A stretch of DNA of 64,000 nucleotides from Hungatella sp. UBA7603 (GTDB taxonomy: Bacteria; Bacillota; Clostridia; Lachnospirales; Lachnospiraceae): NCBI GenBank assembly GCA_002478865.1, contig DLJZ01000021.1:1-64000 (forward strand), given 5' to 3'. Under the pieces are notes generated by a model that saw only the letters and a list, made by a program, of their open reading frames with translations, had not been told where the DNA came from and ran no database searches. Of the stretch, positions 54,364 through 63,726 are shown in pieces; the stretch's first letter is position 1, and every line of letters begins with the position of its first letter. The position numbers and the translations under genes are program-made.

Positions 54364-55338
54364 TTAATCCAGAAACTGATTCATATCGATTTTTTCAAGT
54401 TCACTGCGCTCAAGACCCTGCGCAATCCAATCTTTTTCTTCTTTATTCAATGGCAATACAGGTTTACGCATGAGCCCGGAAGTAAATACTCCTCGCTGTA
54501 CCAATGCTTCTTTCAAACGTGCATGAGCTTCGCCAGACGGCTGCCCTCCACCATAGATTGCCTGTGAAATATGATAAATGCGATCGGACCAGTTCTGTGC
54601 TTCTTTCAAAGTATGTTTATCAGGATTCTTAAATACGTCCCATGCTGGACAGATTATTTCAGGAACGCAGCCTGCAAAACCGATTAAAGCTCCATCCATC
54701 CCAGGGAACCAGCTCACGCACAGTGTTTCATCATGACAAGTGATAAGAGAAATATCTGGGCACTCCTGGCGAAGCAAACGTACATCGTGCTCATAGATGG
54801 AAGTAACACGGGTTCCCATCTTGATGCATTTAACATGATCAATTTCTTTGCACATTTTAATTAACGTTTGAACTGGATAAAATGCCTTACTAATTGCTGG
54901 ATATAAGTGAATGATGATGTCAATATCAGCACCTTCCGCTACATCTTTTACATACTCAAATGGTGCATTCTCGCTCATTCCAAAACGAAGCCACATATGA
55001 GGAGGCATTAACAAAATTCCATCTGCTCCAGCTTCCTTTGCTTCTCTTGCCATTTCAATAGACTCTACAGTGTTTTCGCAGTTAATCCCGGAAACAATTG
55101 TCATTACATCACCGCATTCTTCGCTGCAGATTTCAACAACACGTTTCCGCTCCGAACGTGTCAGACCTGTTACTTCTCCAGTATGTCCATTACATACTAA
55201 CCCCTCAATACCCTTACCATAAAACGTTTTGATCCAACGAAGATATGCACGGAATTCTTTTTCATCAATAGAATAATCATCTTTTAACGGAACAGATACA
55301 GCTGGGAATATTGTTTTAAAGTTTTTAGTTTTTGCCAT
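54364..55338 (-). CDS. DapA-family lyase/aldolase, probable carbon-source enzyme
   Basis: A 324-aa dihydrodipicolinate synthase superfamily protein with a TIM barrel. The substrate carboxylate loop is G51-HTGE55 and the Schiff-base Lys is K173 (HVKCIKMG), with the catalytic Tyr at Y146 (IIHLYPAIS). The context (transporter and LacI repressor) argues for a keto-acid or sugar-acid aldolase or dehydratase, not lysine synthesis. ATG at 55338 follows AAAGGAG; 28 upstream codons in frame are excluded. It has its own promoter and terminator. Confidence 0.9.
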   Translation of the reverse strand: MAKTKNFKTIFPAVSVPLKDDYSIDEKEFRAYLRWIKTFYGKGIEGLVCNGHTGEVTGLTRSERKRVVEICSEECGDVMTIVSGINCENTVESIEMAREAKEAGADGILLMPPHMWLRFGMSENAPFEYVKDVAEGADIDIIIHLYPAISKAFYPVQTLIKMCKEIDHVKCIKMGTRVTSIYEHDVRLLRQECPDISLITCHDETLCVSWFPGMDGALIGFAGCVPEIICPAWDVFKNPDKHTLKEAQNWSDRIYHISQAIYGGGQPSGEAHARLKEALVQRGVFTSGLMRKPVLPLNKEEKDWIAQGLERSELEKIDMNQFLD

Positions 55339-55885
55339 AATTTTTTTCTCCTTTAATTCGACCATTTGTTTGATATGTAAGCATTGCGCATATGCTTCAA
55401 GTTTTAATACAAACGTTTGCATCTCTTGTGTAACTCTTTTATATCATGCCGTATTTATGGAGTCAAGACGATGGAGGTTTCCTGCAATTTTTTGCATGTA
55501 TTAAGAAAACTTTGGAACTATTAGCAAAAACAAAAGGTGGAATAAATATCATGATTGAGAAAGCACAATATCACACAAAAGCCAGTAAATAAAAGGCTTC
55601 AAGCATTTTTTATGCCAATGTGTCTATATGCGAATACTTAGATAATAAAGATTATTATAGTGTAAATAAGTATAAAAAACCAAAAGTAAGTCGTTGTTGG
55701 CACTTGTACATGCATTGACACAAAAGAACTGAAACACTATAATGATAGCATGAATAACAAACGTTTGCATAGGCTTGCATTAACGTTTTCAAACAGGCTT
55801 TTATAATCGATACATAGAACGTACTTCCGGGATAACAAACGATTAACGATTTAATCTGATGAATTTAGAAAGGAGGTGCCTCTAT
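55339..55885. promoter_or_regulatory. Divergent control region with LacI-type operators
   Basis: Two promoters face outward. For the DapA-family gene: minus-strand TTGACT (55466-55461), 17 bp, TATAAA (55443-55438), with CAAACGTTTG at 55410-55419, 18 nt past the -10. For the LacI gene: TTGACA (55715-55720), 17 bp, TATAAT (55738-55743), full consensus, with CAAACGTTTG at 55758-55767, 14 nt past the -10. A further partial site, CAAACGATTA, is at 55836-55845. The stretch 55470-55710 holds no recognised gene. Confidence 0.8.
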
Positions 55886-56884
55886 ATGGCCACTCTAAAA
55901 GATGTTGCTAAACTGGCCTGTGTTGATGTCAGTACAGCCTCCAGGGCATTAAATAATACCTCTTATGTACATCCGGAAACAAAGGCAAGAATTTATGCTG
56001 CGGTCAAACAACTGAGTTACCACCCTAATTTATTGGCCAAAGGACTTCGTCAGGGGAAGCGCCATACCATAGGTGTGGTGGTCCCCAGTATCAGCATGTC
56101 AGTTTTTTCGGAAATCACCCAGGGAATAGAGGTAGAAGCCCGCAAGTTCGGTTATGAAACATTAATCTGCTGTACCAAGGATGATCCGAATGTGGAAAAA
56201 GAATGTTTGAATCGATTGAGAAATGGGTTCGGAGACGGTATTATCATTGCTTCAACGGGAGAGAATGCCCGTCAGATTCGAGATATCAGAGACAGTGGAA
56301 TATCTGTTGTCCAAGTGGTACGTCGGCAGGATAAGACCATGAGCAGTGTTGTAACTGATTATCACGAAATTGCTTATAACGGAGTGAAATATCTAATTTC
56401 GAAGGGTTGTCGCCACATCGGCTTAATTAATGGCTTTTCAAAACTAATTCCATACCGAGATCGCTATCGCGGCTATCATGATGCCATTATTGAAAGTGGT
56501 TTTGCAGAAAATGTGGTTGGTCTCTCTGTTCCCTCCCGTGATTATTTCAAGGAAGGTTACGAAGGGGTATACCAGCTTCTTAAGCAGGATCCAAAGCTAG
56601 ATGGCATTATGGCTGCGGTAGATATGCATGGGATCGGTGCCCTTAGGGCATTGAAAATGGAGGGACTGAAATTTCCAGAACAAATCAAAGTTATGAGTTT
56701 AACCGGACATTGTATTGGTAATATGCTTGAAACTTCCATGACATCCATGGAGATGCCAGCGTTTGAAATGGGGAGCAAAGCGGTTCAGCTTTTAATTGGA
56801 GAAATGGAGACACAACAAGAAATAGCTCCAGCCTATCAACATATTATGTTTCACGCTTCTTTGGCGGAGAGAGAAACTACATAA
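55886..56884 (+). CDS. LacI-family transcriptional repressor
   Basis: A 332-aa repressor. The N-terminal helix-turn-helix MATLKDVAKLACVDVSTASRALNN and hinge helix (YHPNLLAKGLRQG) are followed by a periplasmic-binding-like effector domain from about residue 60. ATG at 55886 has AAAGGAGG 8 nt upstream. The palindromic CAAACGTTTG sites downstream of its own promoter and of two neighbouring promoters are its likely operators, so it represses itself, the DapA-family gene and the Nramp-related transporter until the substrate is present. Confidence 0.93.
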   Translation: MATLKDVAKLACVDVSTASRALNNTSYVHPETKARIYAAVKQLSYHPNLLAKGLRQGKRHTIGVVVPSISMSVFSEITQGIEVEARKFGYETLICCTKDDPNVEKECLNRLRNGFGDGIIIASTGENARQIRDIRDSGISVVQVVRRQDKTMSSVVTDYHEIAYNGVKYLISKGCRHIGLINGFSKLIPYRDRYRGYHDAIIESGFAENVVGLSVPSRDYFKEGYEGVYQLLKQDPKLDGIMAAVDMHGIGALRALKMEGLKFPEQIKVMSLTGHCIGNMLETSMTSMEMPAFEMGSKAVQLLIGEMETQQEIAPAYQHIMFHASLAERETT

Positions 56885-56901
56885 TCAACAAAGATCAATT
56901 T

Positions 56902-56956
56902 AAAAAACGGAGAACAAGACCGGGCATATCCCCTTATCCTTGTTCTCCGTTTTAAT
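56902..56956. terminator. Bidirectional terminator
   Basis: AAAACGGAGAACAAG (about 56904-56918) pairs with TTGTTCTCCGTTTT (about 56940-56953). It lies between the LacI gene and the convergent purA gene. Confidence 0.85.
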
Positions 56957-56962
56957 TATTTC

Positions 56963-58240
56963 TTACTTGCGGTAAATGATCTCATCTCTGCCAGGTCCGT
57001 TAGATACCATAGTAATTGGTGTCTCTAGTTCCTTCTCAATGAATTCAATATATTTTCTGCAGTTTTCTGGAAGATCTTCGTATTTTGTAATACCACGTGT
57101 CTCACATTTCCAGCCTGGAAGGGTTGTGTATACAGGTTTTGCGATATTAAGCTTAGAAGTGGTTGGGAAATCCTTTGTCACTTCTCCGTCAATCTCATAA
57201 CCGATACAAATAGGAAGCTCATCAAGATATCCTAATACGTCAAGAACGGTCAGTGCAACTTCTGTAGCGCCCTGAATACGGCAACCATATCTAGAAGCAA
57301 CCGCATCAAACCAACCCATACGTCTTGGTCTTCCTGTGGTAGCTCCGAATTCTCCGCCATCGCCGCCTCTACGTCTTAATTCATCTGCCTCATCACCAAA
57401 TATCTCACTTACAAATGCGCCAGCACCTACTGCACTGGAATAAGCCTTCACGACTGTTGTAATATTCTTGATTTCATATGGTGGGATTCCTGCGCCAATG
57501 GCACCATAAGCTGCAAGTGTAGAGGATGAGGTTACCATAGGATAAATTCCATGATCTGTATCCTTTAAGGATCCAAGCTGACCTTCTAAAAGAATAGTCT
57601 TTCCTTCTTTAATAGCATCATGAAGGTATTTGGAAACATCGCATACGAATGGTTCAACCATCTCACGGTATTCCAAAAGGGTCTGGAATAATTCATCAGG
57701 ATTAATCGCTGGCTTATGATATAAGTGCTCTAAAAGTATATTCTTTGTCTCGCAAACACGAGCTATCTTATCTTTTAACGCTTCTTCATCAAAAAGCTCA
57801 CTAACCTGAAAACCAATTTTAGCATATTTATCTGAATAAAATGGAGCAATCCCTGATTTCGTGGAACCAAAAGACTGTTTGCCCAGACGTTCTTCTTCAT
57901 ACTGATCAAAAAGAATGTGGTACGGCATAAGGATTTGCGCACGGTCAGATACAAGAATCTGTGGCTTTGGCACACCTTTGCTTACCAAATCATTAACTTC
58001 CTTTACAAGAAATGGAATGTTTAATGCCACACCATTGCCTATAATACTTGTCGTATGATCATAAAATACGCCAGAAGGCAGAAGATGAAGCGCAAACTTG
58101 CCATAATTGTTGATGATAGTATGTCCAGCGTTGCTCCCCCCCTGATAACGTACAATAATATCAGATTCCTTCGCCAGCATGTCTGTAATCTTGCCTTTTC
58201 CTTCGTCGCCCCAATTGGCGCCTACGATTGCTCTTACCAT
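56963..58240 (-). CDS. purA: Adenylosuccinate synthetase
   Basis: GTP-dependent enzyme (425 aa) committing IMP to AMP. The P-loop-like GANWGDEGKGKITD at the N-terminus, GGSNAGHTI, and FGATTGRPRRMGW are diagnostic. ATG at 58240 follows GAAGGAGGA. It is transcribed alone; the LysR gene upstream is in the same direction. Confidence 0.97.
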   Translation of the reverse strand: MVRAIVGANWGDEGKGKITDMLAKESDIIVRYQGGSNAGHTIINNYGKFALHLLPSGVFYDHTTSIIGNGVALNIPFLVKEVNDLVSKGVPKPQILVSDRAQILMPYHILFDQYEEERLGKQSFGSTKSGIAPFYSDKYAKIGFQVSELFDEEALKDKIARVCETKNILLEHLYHKPAINPDELFQTLLEYREMVEPFVCDVSKYLHDAIKEGKTILLEGQLGSLKDTDHGIYPMVTSSSTLAAYGAIGAGIPPYEIKNITTVVKAYSSAVGAGAFVSEIFGDEADELRRRGGDGGEFGATTGRPRRMGWFDAVASRYGCRIQGATEVALTVLDVLGYLDELPICIGYEIDGEVTKDFPTTSKLNIAKPVYTTLPGWKCETRGITKYEDLPENCRKYIEFIEKELETPITMVSNGPGRDEIIYRK

Positions 58241-58340
58241 TTGATTGTTCCTCCTTCGAGTGAATAATACCTTTTACTTCTATATGATACCGTAAAGGGT
58301 CGCATAAGTAAAATCAATATTATTTATATTTAACATAAGC

Positions 58341-59234
58341 TCAGCTTATGTCGTTCTTCATAAGCTGTAAAAGTCCTTTACCGGCTGGTGAAACAGGCGT
58401 TTTCTTATCCGTGATAATGGCGAAATGACGTTTGGGCATTTCTTCTTGGAATTTTAATTCCATAAGATTTCCTCTTTCCAATTCCACCTTTGCAAATCCC
58501 GACATCACACAACCAATGCCCAGATTACGCATGGCAAACTGAACAATCATATCACTGGTTGACAGTTCAAATTCCGGTTCCACTTCCACTCCTCTTTCCG
58601 CTAGGAACTGGTCCATAAAGGCTCTTGTACTGGTATTCTTTTCAAGAAAGATACAAGGAAGCTCTTTTAGAATCTCATAACTAAGTTTTTTCCCTTGCAA
58701 ATAGCGGAACTTATCTCCAGCTACAAAAACATTCTCTACTTCCTTTACCGGTGTTGTGGTGACTTCTGGTCTTGCTTCAAAAGGGGTACTGACAACTCCA
58801 AAGTCGATTTTTCCTTCATACAAGAAACGTAGGGTTTCTGAGGTTGGTCCATTGGAAACAGTCACCTTAATCCCTGGATGAAGCTCATGGAACCGTTCCA
58901 GATAAGGAAGAAGATAAAATTGCAGAGTCATATCGCTGGCTCCGATCCGAACTTCTCCCGTATCCAGATCCTTCATACGTCGAAGCATATTTTCTCCATG
59001 CCATATGTTGTCCAAACCGGTTTTGATATAATCATAGAAAAACTCGCCTTCTCTAGTTAAGCGAACTCCTTTTGAAGTTCGTAAAAACAACTGGCTGTCC
59101 AAGGACTGTTCCAGCTGCCTTACTGCCTGGCTCACCGCCGGCTGAGAGATACATAGTTTTTCCGCTGCTAATGTTATACTACCCATCTGAGCCACATAAT
59201 AAAACACTTTATAGTATTCCAAATTAATGCTCAT
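58341..59234 (-). CDS. LysR-family transcriptional regulator
   Basis: A 297-aa LTTR with an N-terminal helix-turn-helix (MGSITLAAEKLCISQPAVSQAVRQLE) and a substrate-binding domain from about 90, resembling CysL/CbbR-type regulators. ATG at 59234 follows TCAGGAGGA. The TGA stop is inside a palindrome (58333-58351). It lies between purB and purA; whether it regulates them is unknown. Confidence 0.92.
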   Translation of the reverse strand: MSINLEYYKVFYYVAQMGSITLAAEKLCISQPAVSQAVRQLEQSLDSQLFLRTSKGVRLTREGEFFYDYIKTGLDNIWHGENMLRRMKDLDTGEVRIGASDMTLQFYLLPYLERFHELHPGIKVTVSNGPTSETLRFLYEGKIDFGVVSTPFEARPEVTTTPVKEVENVFVAGDKFRYLQGKKLSYEILKELPCIFLEKNTSTRAFMDQFLAERGVEVEPEFELSTSDMIVQFAMRNLGIGCVMSGFAKVELERGNLMELKFQEEMPKRHFAIITDKKTPVSPAGKGLLQLMKNDIS

Positions 59235-59253
59235 GAATTCCTCCTGACAAAGA

Positions 59254-59291
59254 CAAAAAACAGGCAGACCTTAATAATATCAGTCTGCCTG
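59254..59291 (-). terminator. Terminator of purB
   Basis: CAGGCAGAC (59261-59269) pairs with GTCTGCCTG (59283-59291). On the minus strand TTTTTTGTC follows. Confidence 0.85.
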
Positions 59292-59299
59292 CACCATGA

Positions 59300-60730
59300 C
59301 TATACGTTAATTTCCGCTGTCATACCAAGAACCTCTTTATTTCTCTCAAGCAAAGGATTGATTCGTTCGCTTAAATAATTTGTCACTTGATAAGGAGCAC
59401 ATCCAACGTATTTTTTCATCTCCATGCTCTTATTCAAGTCTTCAAGAGTCAGATTAAAAGTTTTATCCGCTGCAATCAACTCCAAAAGATTATTCTCAAG
59501 TCCACGTTCTTTTACGTTACGTCCTGCTTCCATGGATAATTCACGAATTTTTTCGTGAAGTTCCTGGCGATCTCCACCAGCTTTAACAGCATCCATCATG
59601 ATGTTCTCTGTCGCCATAAAAGGAAGTTCTGCCATCATGTGCTTTTCAATAACCTTTGGATAAACCACAAGTCCATCCACAACGTTTAAATAAAGATCCA
59701 AAATTCCGTCAATGGCTAAAAAGCCTTCCGGAACGCTAAGTCGTTTGTTCGCTGAATCATCCAGAGTACGTTCAAACCACTGAGTGGAGGAAACCAGCAT
59801 AGGGTTCATCACATCTGCCATAACATAGTTAGACAAAGATGCAATTCTCTCGCTTCTCATTGGGTTTCTCTTATATGCCATGGCAGATGAACCGATCTGG
59901 CTCTTTTCAAAGGGCTCTTCTATTTCTTTTAAGTGCTGTAACAGACGGATGTCATTGGAGAATTTATGAGCACTCTGTGCAATTCCTGCCAAGACATTCA
60001 CCACACGGCTGTCCACTTTTCTGGAATAGGTCTGTCCAGAAACTGGGTAACAACCAGCATAACCCATCTTATCTGCAATGAGGGTATCCACCTGTTTCAC
60101 TTTTTCCATATCTCCGTCAAACAGCTCTAAAAAGCTTGCCTGAGTTCCTGTGGTGCCCTTGGAACCAAGAAGACGGATAGAGTCTAAAAGATAATCCAGA
60201 TCTTCTAAATCCATTACCAGATCATGAATCCAGAGTGTTGCACGCTTTCCTACTGTCGTAGGCTGTGCCGGCTGGAAATGAGTAAAGGCAAGAGTAGGAA
60301 GATCTTTATAGGAATCTGCAAATGAAGCTAATTCTCCAATCACATTAATCAGCTTCTTTCTTACAAGTTTAAGAGCCTCTGTCATTACAATGATATCTGT
60401 ATTATCTCCAACGTAGCAGGAGGTTGCTCCTAAATGAATGATACCCTTTGCTTTTGGACACTGGACGCCGTATGCGTATACGTGGGACATAACATCATGA
60501 CGGACCTCTTTTTCCCTCTGTATGGCCACATCGTAATTAATCTCATCCTGGTGCGCCTTCAATTCTTCTATCTGCTCTTCCGTAACAGGAAGACCCAGCT
60601 CCTTTTCTGCTTCCGCAAGTGCAATCCAGAGCTTTCTCCATGTCCTGAATTTCTTATCCGGTGAAAAAATGTACTGCATCTCTTTGCTAGCATATCGTTC
60701 AGATAGCGGGCTTTGGTAACGATCTGTCAT
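59300..60730 (-). CDS. purB: Adenylosuccinate lyase
   Basis: Fumarase/aspartase superfamily enzyme (476 aa) acting in two purine steps. The signature is GSSAMAYKRNP, and THFQPAQPTTVGKR is the other substrate loop. ATG at 60730 follows CAAGGAGG. It is the last gene of the purC-purF-purB run, about 135 nt after purF with a weak hairpin between. Confidence 0.96.
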   Translation of the reverse strand: MTDRYQSPLSERYASKEMQYIFSPDKKFRTWRKLWIALAEAEKELGLPVTEEQIEELKAHQDEINYDVAIQREKEVRHDVMSHVYAYGVQCPKAKGIIHLGATSCYVGDNTDIIVMTEALKLVRKKLINVIGELASFADSYKDLPTLAFTHFQPAQPTTVGKRATLWIHDLVMDLEDLDYLLDSIRLLGSKGTTGTQASFLELFDGDMEKVKQVDTLIADKMGYAGCYPVSGQTYSRKVDSRVVNVLAGIAQSAHKFSNDIRLLQHLKEIEEPFEKSQIGSSAMAYKRNPMRSERIASLSNYVMADVMNPMLVSSTQWFERTLDDSANKRLSVPEGFLAIDGILDLYLNVVDGLVVYPKVIEKHMMAELPFMATENIMMDAVKAGGDRQELHEKIRELSMEAGRNVKERGLENNLLELIAADKTFNLTLEDLNKSMEMKKYVGCAPYQVTNYLSERINPLLERNKEVLGMTAEINV

Positions 60731-60801
60731 GTTCCTTATATTCCTCCTTGGTTCGTGTTAGTTTAATGGTATCATATATTTGAACGTTTGGGAAGAGGTA
60801 G

Positions 60802-60845
60802 GAAAAACCGTCTGAGGGCCCTTCTTTGCAGGCAGACAAACGGTC
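60802..60845 (-). terminator. Possible terminator after purF
   Basis: On the minus strand ACCGTTTGTCTG and CAGACGGTTTTT form an imperfect hairpin around a GC-rich loop. Confidence 0.45.
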
Positions 60846-60865
60846 CTTCCATTCACTTCAAAATA

Positions 60866-62308
60866 TTATCTGTTATAATCTCCCCTGATATCCTCTTTGG
60901 GAGGCTCAATGGGATAATTTCCACTAAAGCATGCCGTGCAGATAGGCAAACCTTCTGCCATATCCGCTAACCTCTCAATCTTTAAATAAGATAGGGAGTC
61001 TGCTCCCAATAATTCTCTTACTTCATCCGTGGTACGATTATGTGCGATCAACTGATCCTGATCTGGTATGTCGGTTCCAAAGTAACATGGATGGAGAAAT
61101 GGAGGTGCACTGATACGGACATGAACCTCTTTTGCTCCCGATTCCCGTAACATATTAACAATAAGTGCGCTAGTTGTTCCTCTGACAATAGAATCATCTA
61201 TCATAATGACACGTTTTCCTACGACCGCCTCTTTTAAAACATTCAGTTTAATTCGTACAGAGGATTCCCGGTTGCTTTGCTTTGGCTTAATAAAGGTCCT
61301 GCCTACATAGGAGTTCTTTATAAACGCAGTCCCATAAGGAATCCCTGACTGAAGGGAATAGCCAAGAGCTGCTGCGTTGCCTGATTCAGGAACTCCTACC
61401 ACAAGGTCTGCTTCTACCGGTGAATCTATCGCCAGGGCGCGGCCAGCACTAATCCTTGCATGATAAACGCTGACACCATCAAATACACTGTCTGGTCTTG
61501 CAAAGTAAATATATTCAAAGACACATCTGGCTTCCTTTGATTTATCTTTGGGACAAAGACTGGTATCCGATTTTATTCCATCCTTTGTTATGGTTACAAT
61601 CTCTCCCGGCTGGACATCCCGGACAAACTCAGCTCCAATGGTATCAAGAGCGCAGCTTTCTGAAACTATGATATAAGCATTGTCCCTTTTCCCGATACAT
61701 AAAGGCTTAAATCCATAAGGATCTCTTGCTCCAATTAGCTTACGTGGACTCATTACCACAAGAGAATATGCTCCCACGATCTTTTTCATGGCATTTGCCA
61801 CAGCCGCCTCTACCGATGGGGCTTTTACTCGTTCTCTTGCGATATGATAGGCAATCACTTCAGAATCTATGGTGGTCTGGAAAATAGCTCCGTTATACTC
61901 AAGCTCCTTACGCAGCTCCAATGCATTCACCAAATTGCCATTGTGAGCCATGGCAAGAGTTCCTTTTAAGTAATTAAGGACAAGAGGCTGTGCATTCTCT
62001 CTTGTACTGCTTCCTGCAGTGGAATAACGAACATGACCTACTCCGATATTGCCATGAAGACCTTCTAATATCTCTGGAGTAAATACCTCATTACATAATC
62101 CCATCCCTTTATAAGCATTTACTTTTCCCTTGGGACCTTCTGTATCGCTGACGGCTATTCCGCAGCTTTCCTGGCCTCTATGCTGTAAAGCAAATAATCC
62201 GTAATAAATGGTAGATGCAACGTCAGCGCCGTCAAAATCATACATACCGAGGACGCCACATTCTTCGTGCAACTCTTCCTCAATGTTGAAGTTTAATTCG
62301 TTACTCAT
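60866..62308 (-). CDS. purF: Amidophosphoribosyltransferase
   Basis: A 480-aa enzyme, step 1 of purine synthesis, that takes ammonia from Gln. A 16-residue propeptide ends in LHEE before the catalytic Cys17 (CGVLGMYD). The PRPP-binding motif VIMIDDSIVRGTTS is present. Cys residues at EARCVFEY, HPCYFG and the late ICTACF pair are the 4Fe-4S ligands seen in the Bacillus-type, oxygen-labile enzyme. It follows purC by 24 nt. Confidence 0.97.
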   Translation of the reverse strand: MSNELNFNIEEELHEECGVLGMYDFDGADVASTIYYGLFALQHRGQESCGIAVSDTEGPKGKVNAYKGMGLCNEVFTPEILEGLHGNIGVGHVRYSTAGSSTRENAQPLVLNYLKGTLAMAHNGNLVNALELRKELEYNGAIFQTTIDSEVIAYHIARERVKAPSVEAAVANAMKKIVGAYSLVVMSPRKLIGARDPYGFKPLCIGKRDNAYIIVSESCALDTIGAEFVRDVQPGEIVTITKDGIKSDTSLCPKDKSKEARCVFEYIYFARPDSVFDGVSVYHARISAGRALAIDSPVEADLVVGVPESGNAAALGYSLQSGIPYGTAFIKNSYVGRTFIKPKQSNRESSVRIKLNVLKEAVVGKRVIMIDDSIVRGTTSALIVNMLRESGAKEVHVRISAPPFLHPCYFGTDIPDQDQLIAHNRTTDEVRELLGADSLSYLKIERLADMAEGLPICTACFSGNYPIEPPKEDIRGDYNR

Positions 62309-62332
62309 CTAGTGTTTTCCCTCTCTGTGCGT

Positions 62333-63040
62333 TTACTGAATCCCAAGACGGCGGAAGACTTCCTCATATGCATCTTCCACATTTCCCATATCTCTGCGGA
62401 AACGATCCTTGTCCAGTTTTTCATGGGTATCTTTATCCCACAGTCTGCAGGTATCCGGTGAAATCTCGTCAGCCAGTATAATAGTTCCATGATAGCGGCC
62501 GAATTCAATCTTAAAATCGATGAGATCTATATTTAAAGCTTCAAAATATTCAATCAATGCTTCATTCACCATAAATGCATACTTAGTTATGGTCTCAATC
62601 TCCTCCTTGGTGGCAAGATTTAAGGCAAGTGCATAGTAATCATTGATGAAGGGGTCTCCCAGTTCATCGTCTTTATAGCTGAATTCAAGAGTTGGACAAG
62701 AAAACTTTACGCCTTCTTCCATTCCCATCTTTTTGGCGAAGCTGCCGGCGGAGAAGTTTCTAACGATTACTTCAAGAGGTACGATCTCCACTTTCTTTAC
62801 CGCTGTCTCACGGTCATTTAACTCTTCAACCAGATGAGTGGGAACACCTTTGGCTTCTAACTTTTTGAAGATAAAATTGGTCATCCGATTGTTAATTGCA
62901 CCTTTTCCAATAATCGTACCCTTTTTAAGACCATTCAACGCTGTAGCATCATCTTTATATGAAACAATTAATACGTCAGAATCTTCCGTCGTATAAACTT
63001 TCTTTGCTTTTCCTTCATACAGCATTTCTTTTTTCTCCAT
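62333..63040 (-). CDS. purC: SAICAR synthetase
   Basis: ATP-dependent ligase (235 aa) adding Asp to CAIR. The start [16 protein letters not shown] and [18 protein letters not shown] [18 protein letters not shown], then LIDFKIEFG and [11 protein letters not shown], are diagnostic. ATG at 63040 with AGGTGG 5 nt upstream is preferred; a GTG three codons earlier is too close to its site. Confidence 0.96.
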   Translation of the reverse strand: MEKKEMLYEGKAKKVYTTEDSDVLIVSYKDDATALNGLKKGTIIGKGAINNRMTNFIFKKLEAKGVPTHLVEELNDRETAVKKVEIVPLEVIVRNFSAGSFAKKMGMEEGVKFSCPTLEFSYKDDELGDPFINDYYALALNLATKEEIETITKYAFMVNEALIEYFEALNIDLIDFKIEFGRYHGTIILADEISPDTCRLWDKDTHEKLDKDRFRRDMGNVEDAYEEVFRRLGIQ

Positions 63041-63109
63041 GGTGGCCACCTGTCCTTTTCTGAATTAATTTATAAGTCTTTCAAATAAAACTCTGGTGTT
63101 TCAGTAGAA

Positions 63110-63138
63110 ATTATAATACACCGAAAATAGGATTGCAA
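63110..63138 (-). promoter_or_regulatory. Promoter of purC-purF-purB
   Basis: Minus-strand TTGCAA (63138-63133), 17-bp spacer, TATAAT (63115-63110). Confidence 0.6.
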
Positions 63139-63186
63139 CTGATTTTCTTATTATAAATACTAATGACCAACCCATGGTTCTGTTTC

Positions 63187-63549
63187 TCAATCAGATTTTT
63201 GATACACCACTCGCTCTACTTTCTTCCAAATTTTGACCTTTCCTTCTTTCAAATCAAGGAAAAATCCATTCTCCTTCGTCTCTCCTTCATTCCCCCTGTT
63301 CGTATCATTACTTTGAGTCTCTAATTCCAGCTCCTGATTGACAGAAAACAGATATTTCGTATAAAAAAGTACGTCATCTTTATACCGTGGGATCAAAATA
63401 GTAGCTTCTAAAAAGACAAAGAAAAGCAGGCACAACCTGGATAAATACAAAAAGCGTTTCCTTTTGTAAGCTATCAGATGCACCTTTCTCCAAGGTTTTC
63501 TTGTATTATTGTACCAGTATACCCTATATATTTTGTAAATAGTTGTCAT
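63187..63549 (-). CDS. Hypothetical membrane-anchored protein, 120 aa
   Basis: Basic N-terminus, one predicted TM segment (about 31-53) and a C-terminal hydrophilic part with Glu/Asn-rich stretch and a Lys-rich end. I do not recognise it. AGGAGGCG lies 8 nt before the ATG, which supports translation. It stands alone upstream of purC. Function unknown. Confidence 0.6.
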   Translation of the reverse strand: MTTIYKIYRVYWYNNTRKPWRKVHLIAYKRKRFLYLSRLCLLFFVFLEATILIPRYKDDVLFYTKYLFSVNQELELETQSNDTNRGNEGETKENGFFLDLKEGKVKIWKKVERVVYQKSD

Positions 63550-63667
63550 AAAAAATCGCCTCCTAAAGTAAGGCTTTCGTTATTAGGGAATCAGAGGAAT
63601 AAAATAGTGATTAGATAAGAACAGCCATAAGCTATGGCAAGATATGTTGCACCTTATTATAACCTAT

Positions 63668-63716
63668 AACAAAAAAAGCTTCAAGCATAAAATCTCTGCC
63701 TGAAACTTTTTTTGTT
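63668..63716. terminator. Bidirectional terminator
   Basis: AACAAAAAAAGCTTCA pairs with TGAAACTTTTTTTGTT, with T-runs on both strands. It ends the lipoprotein gene. Confidence 0.75.
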
Positions 63717-63726
63717 GAAATCTGGA

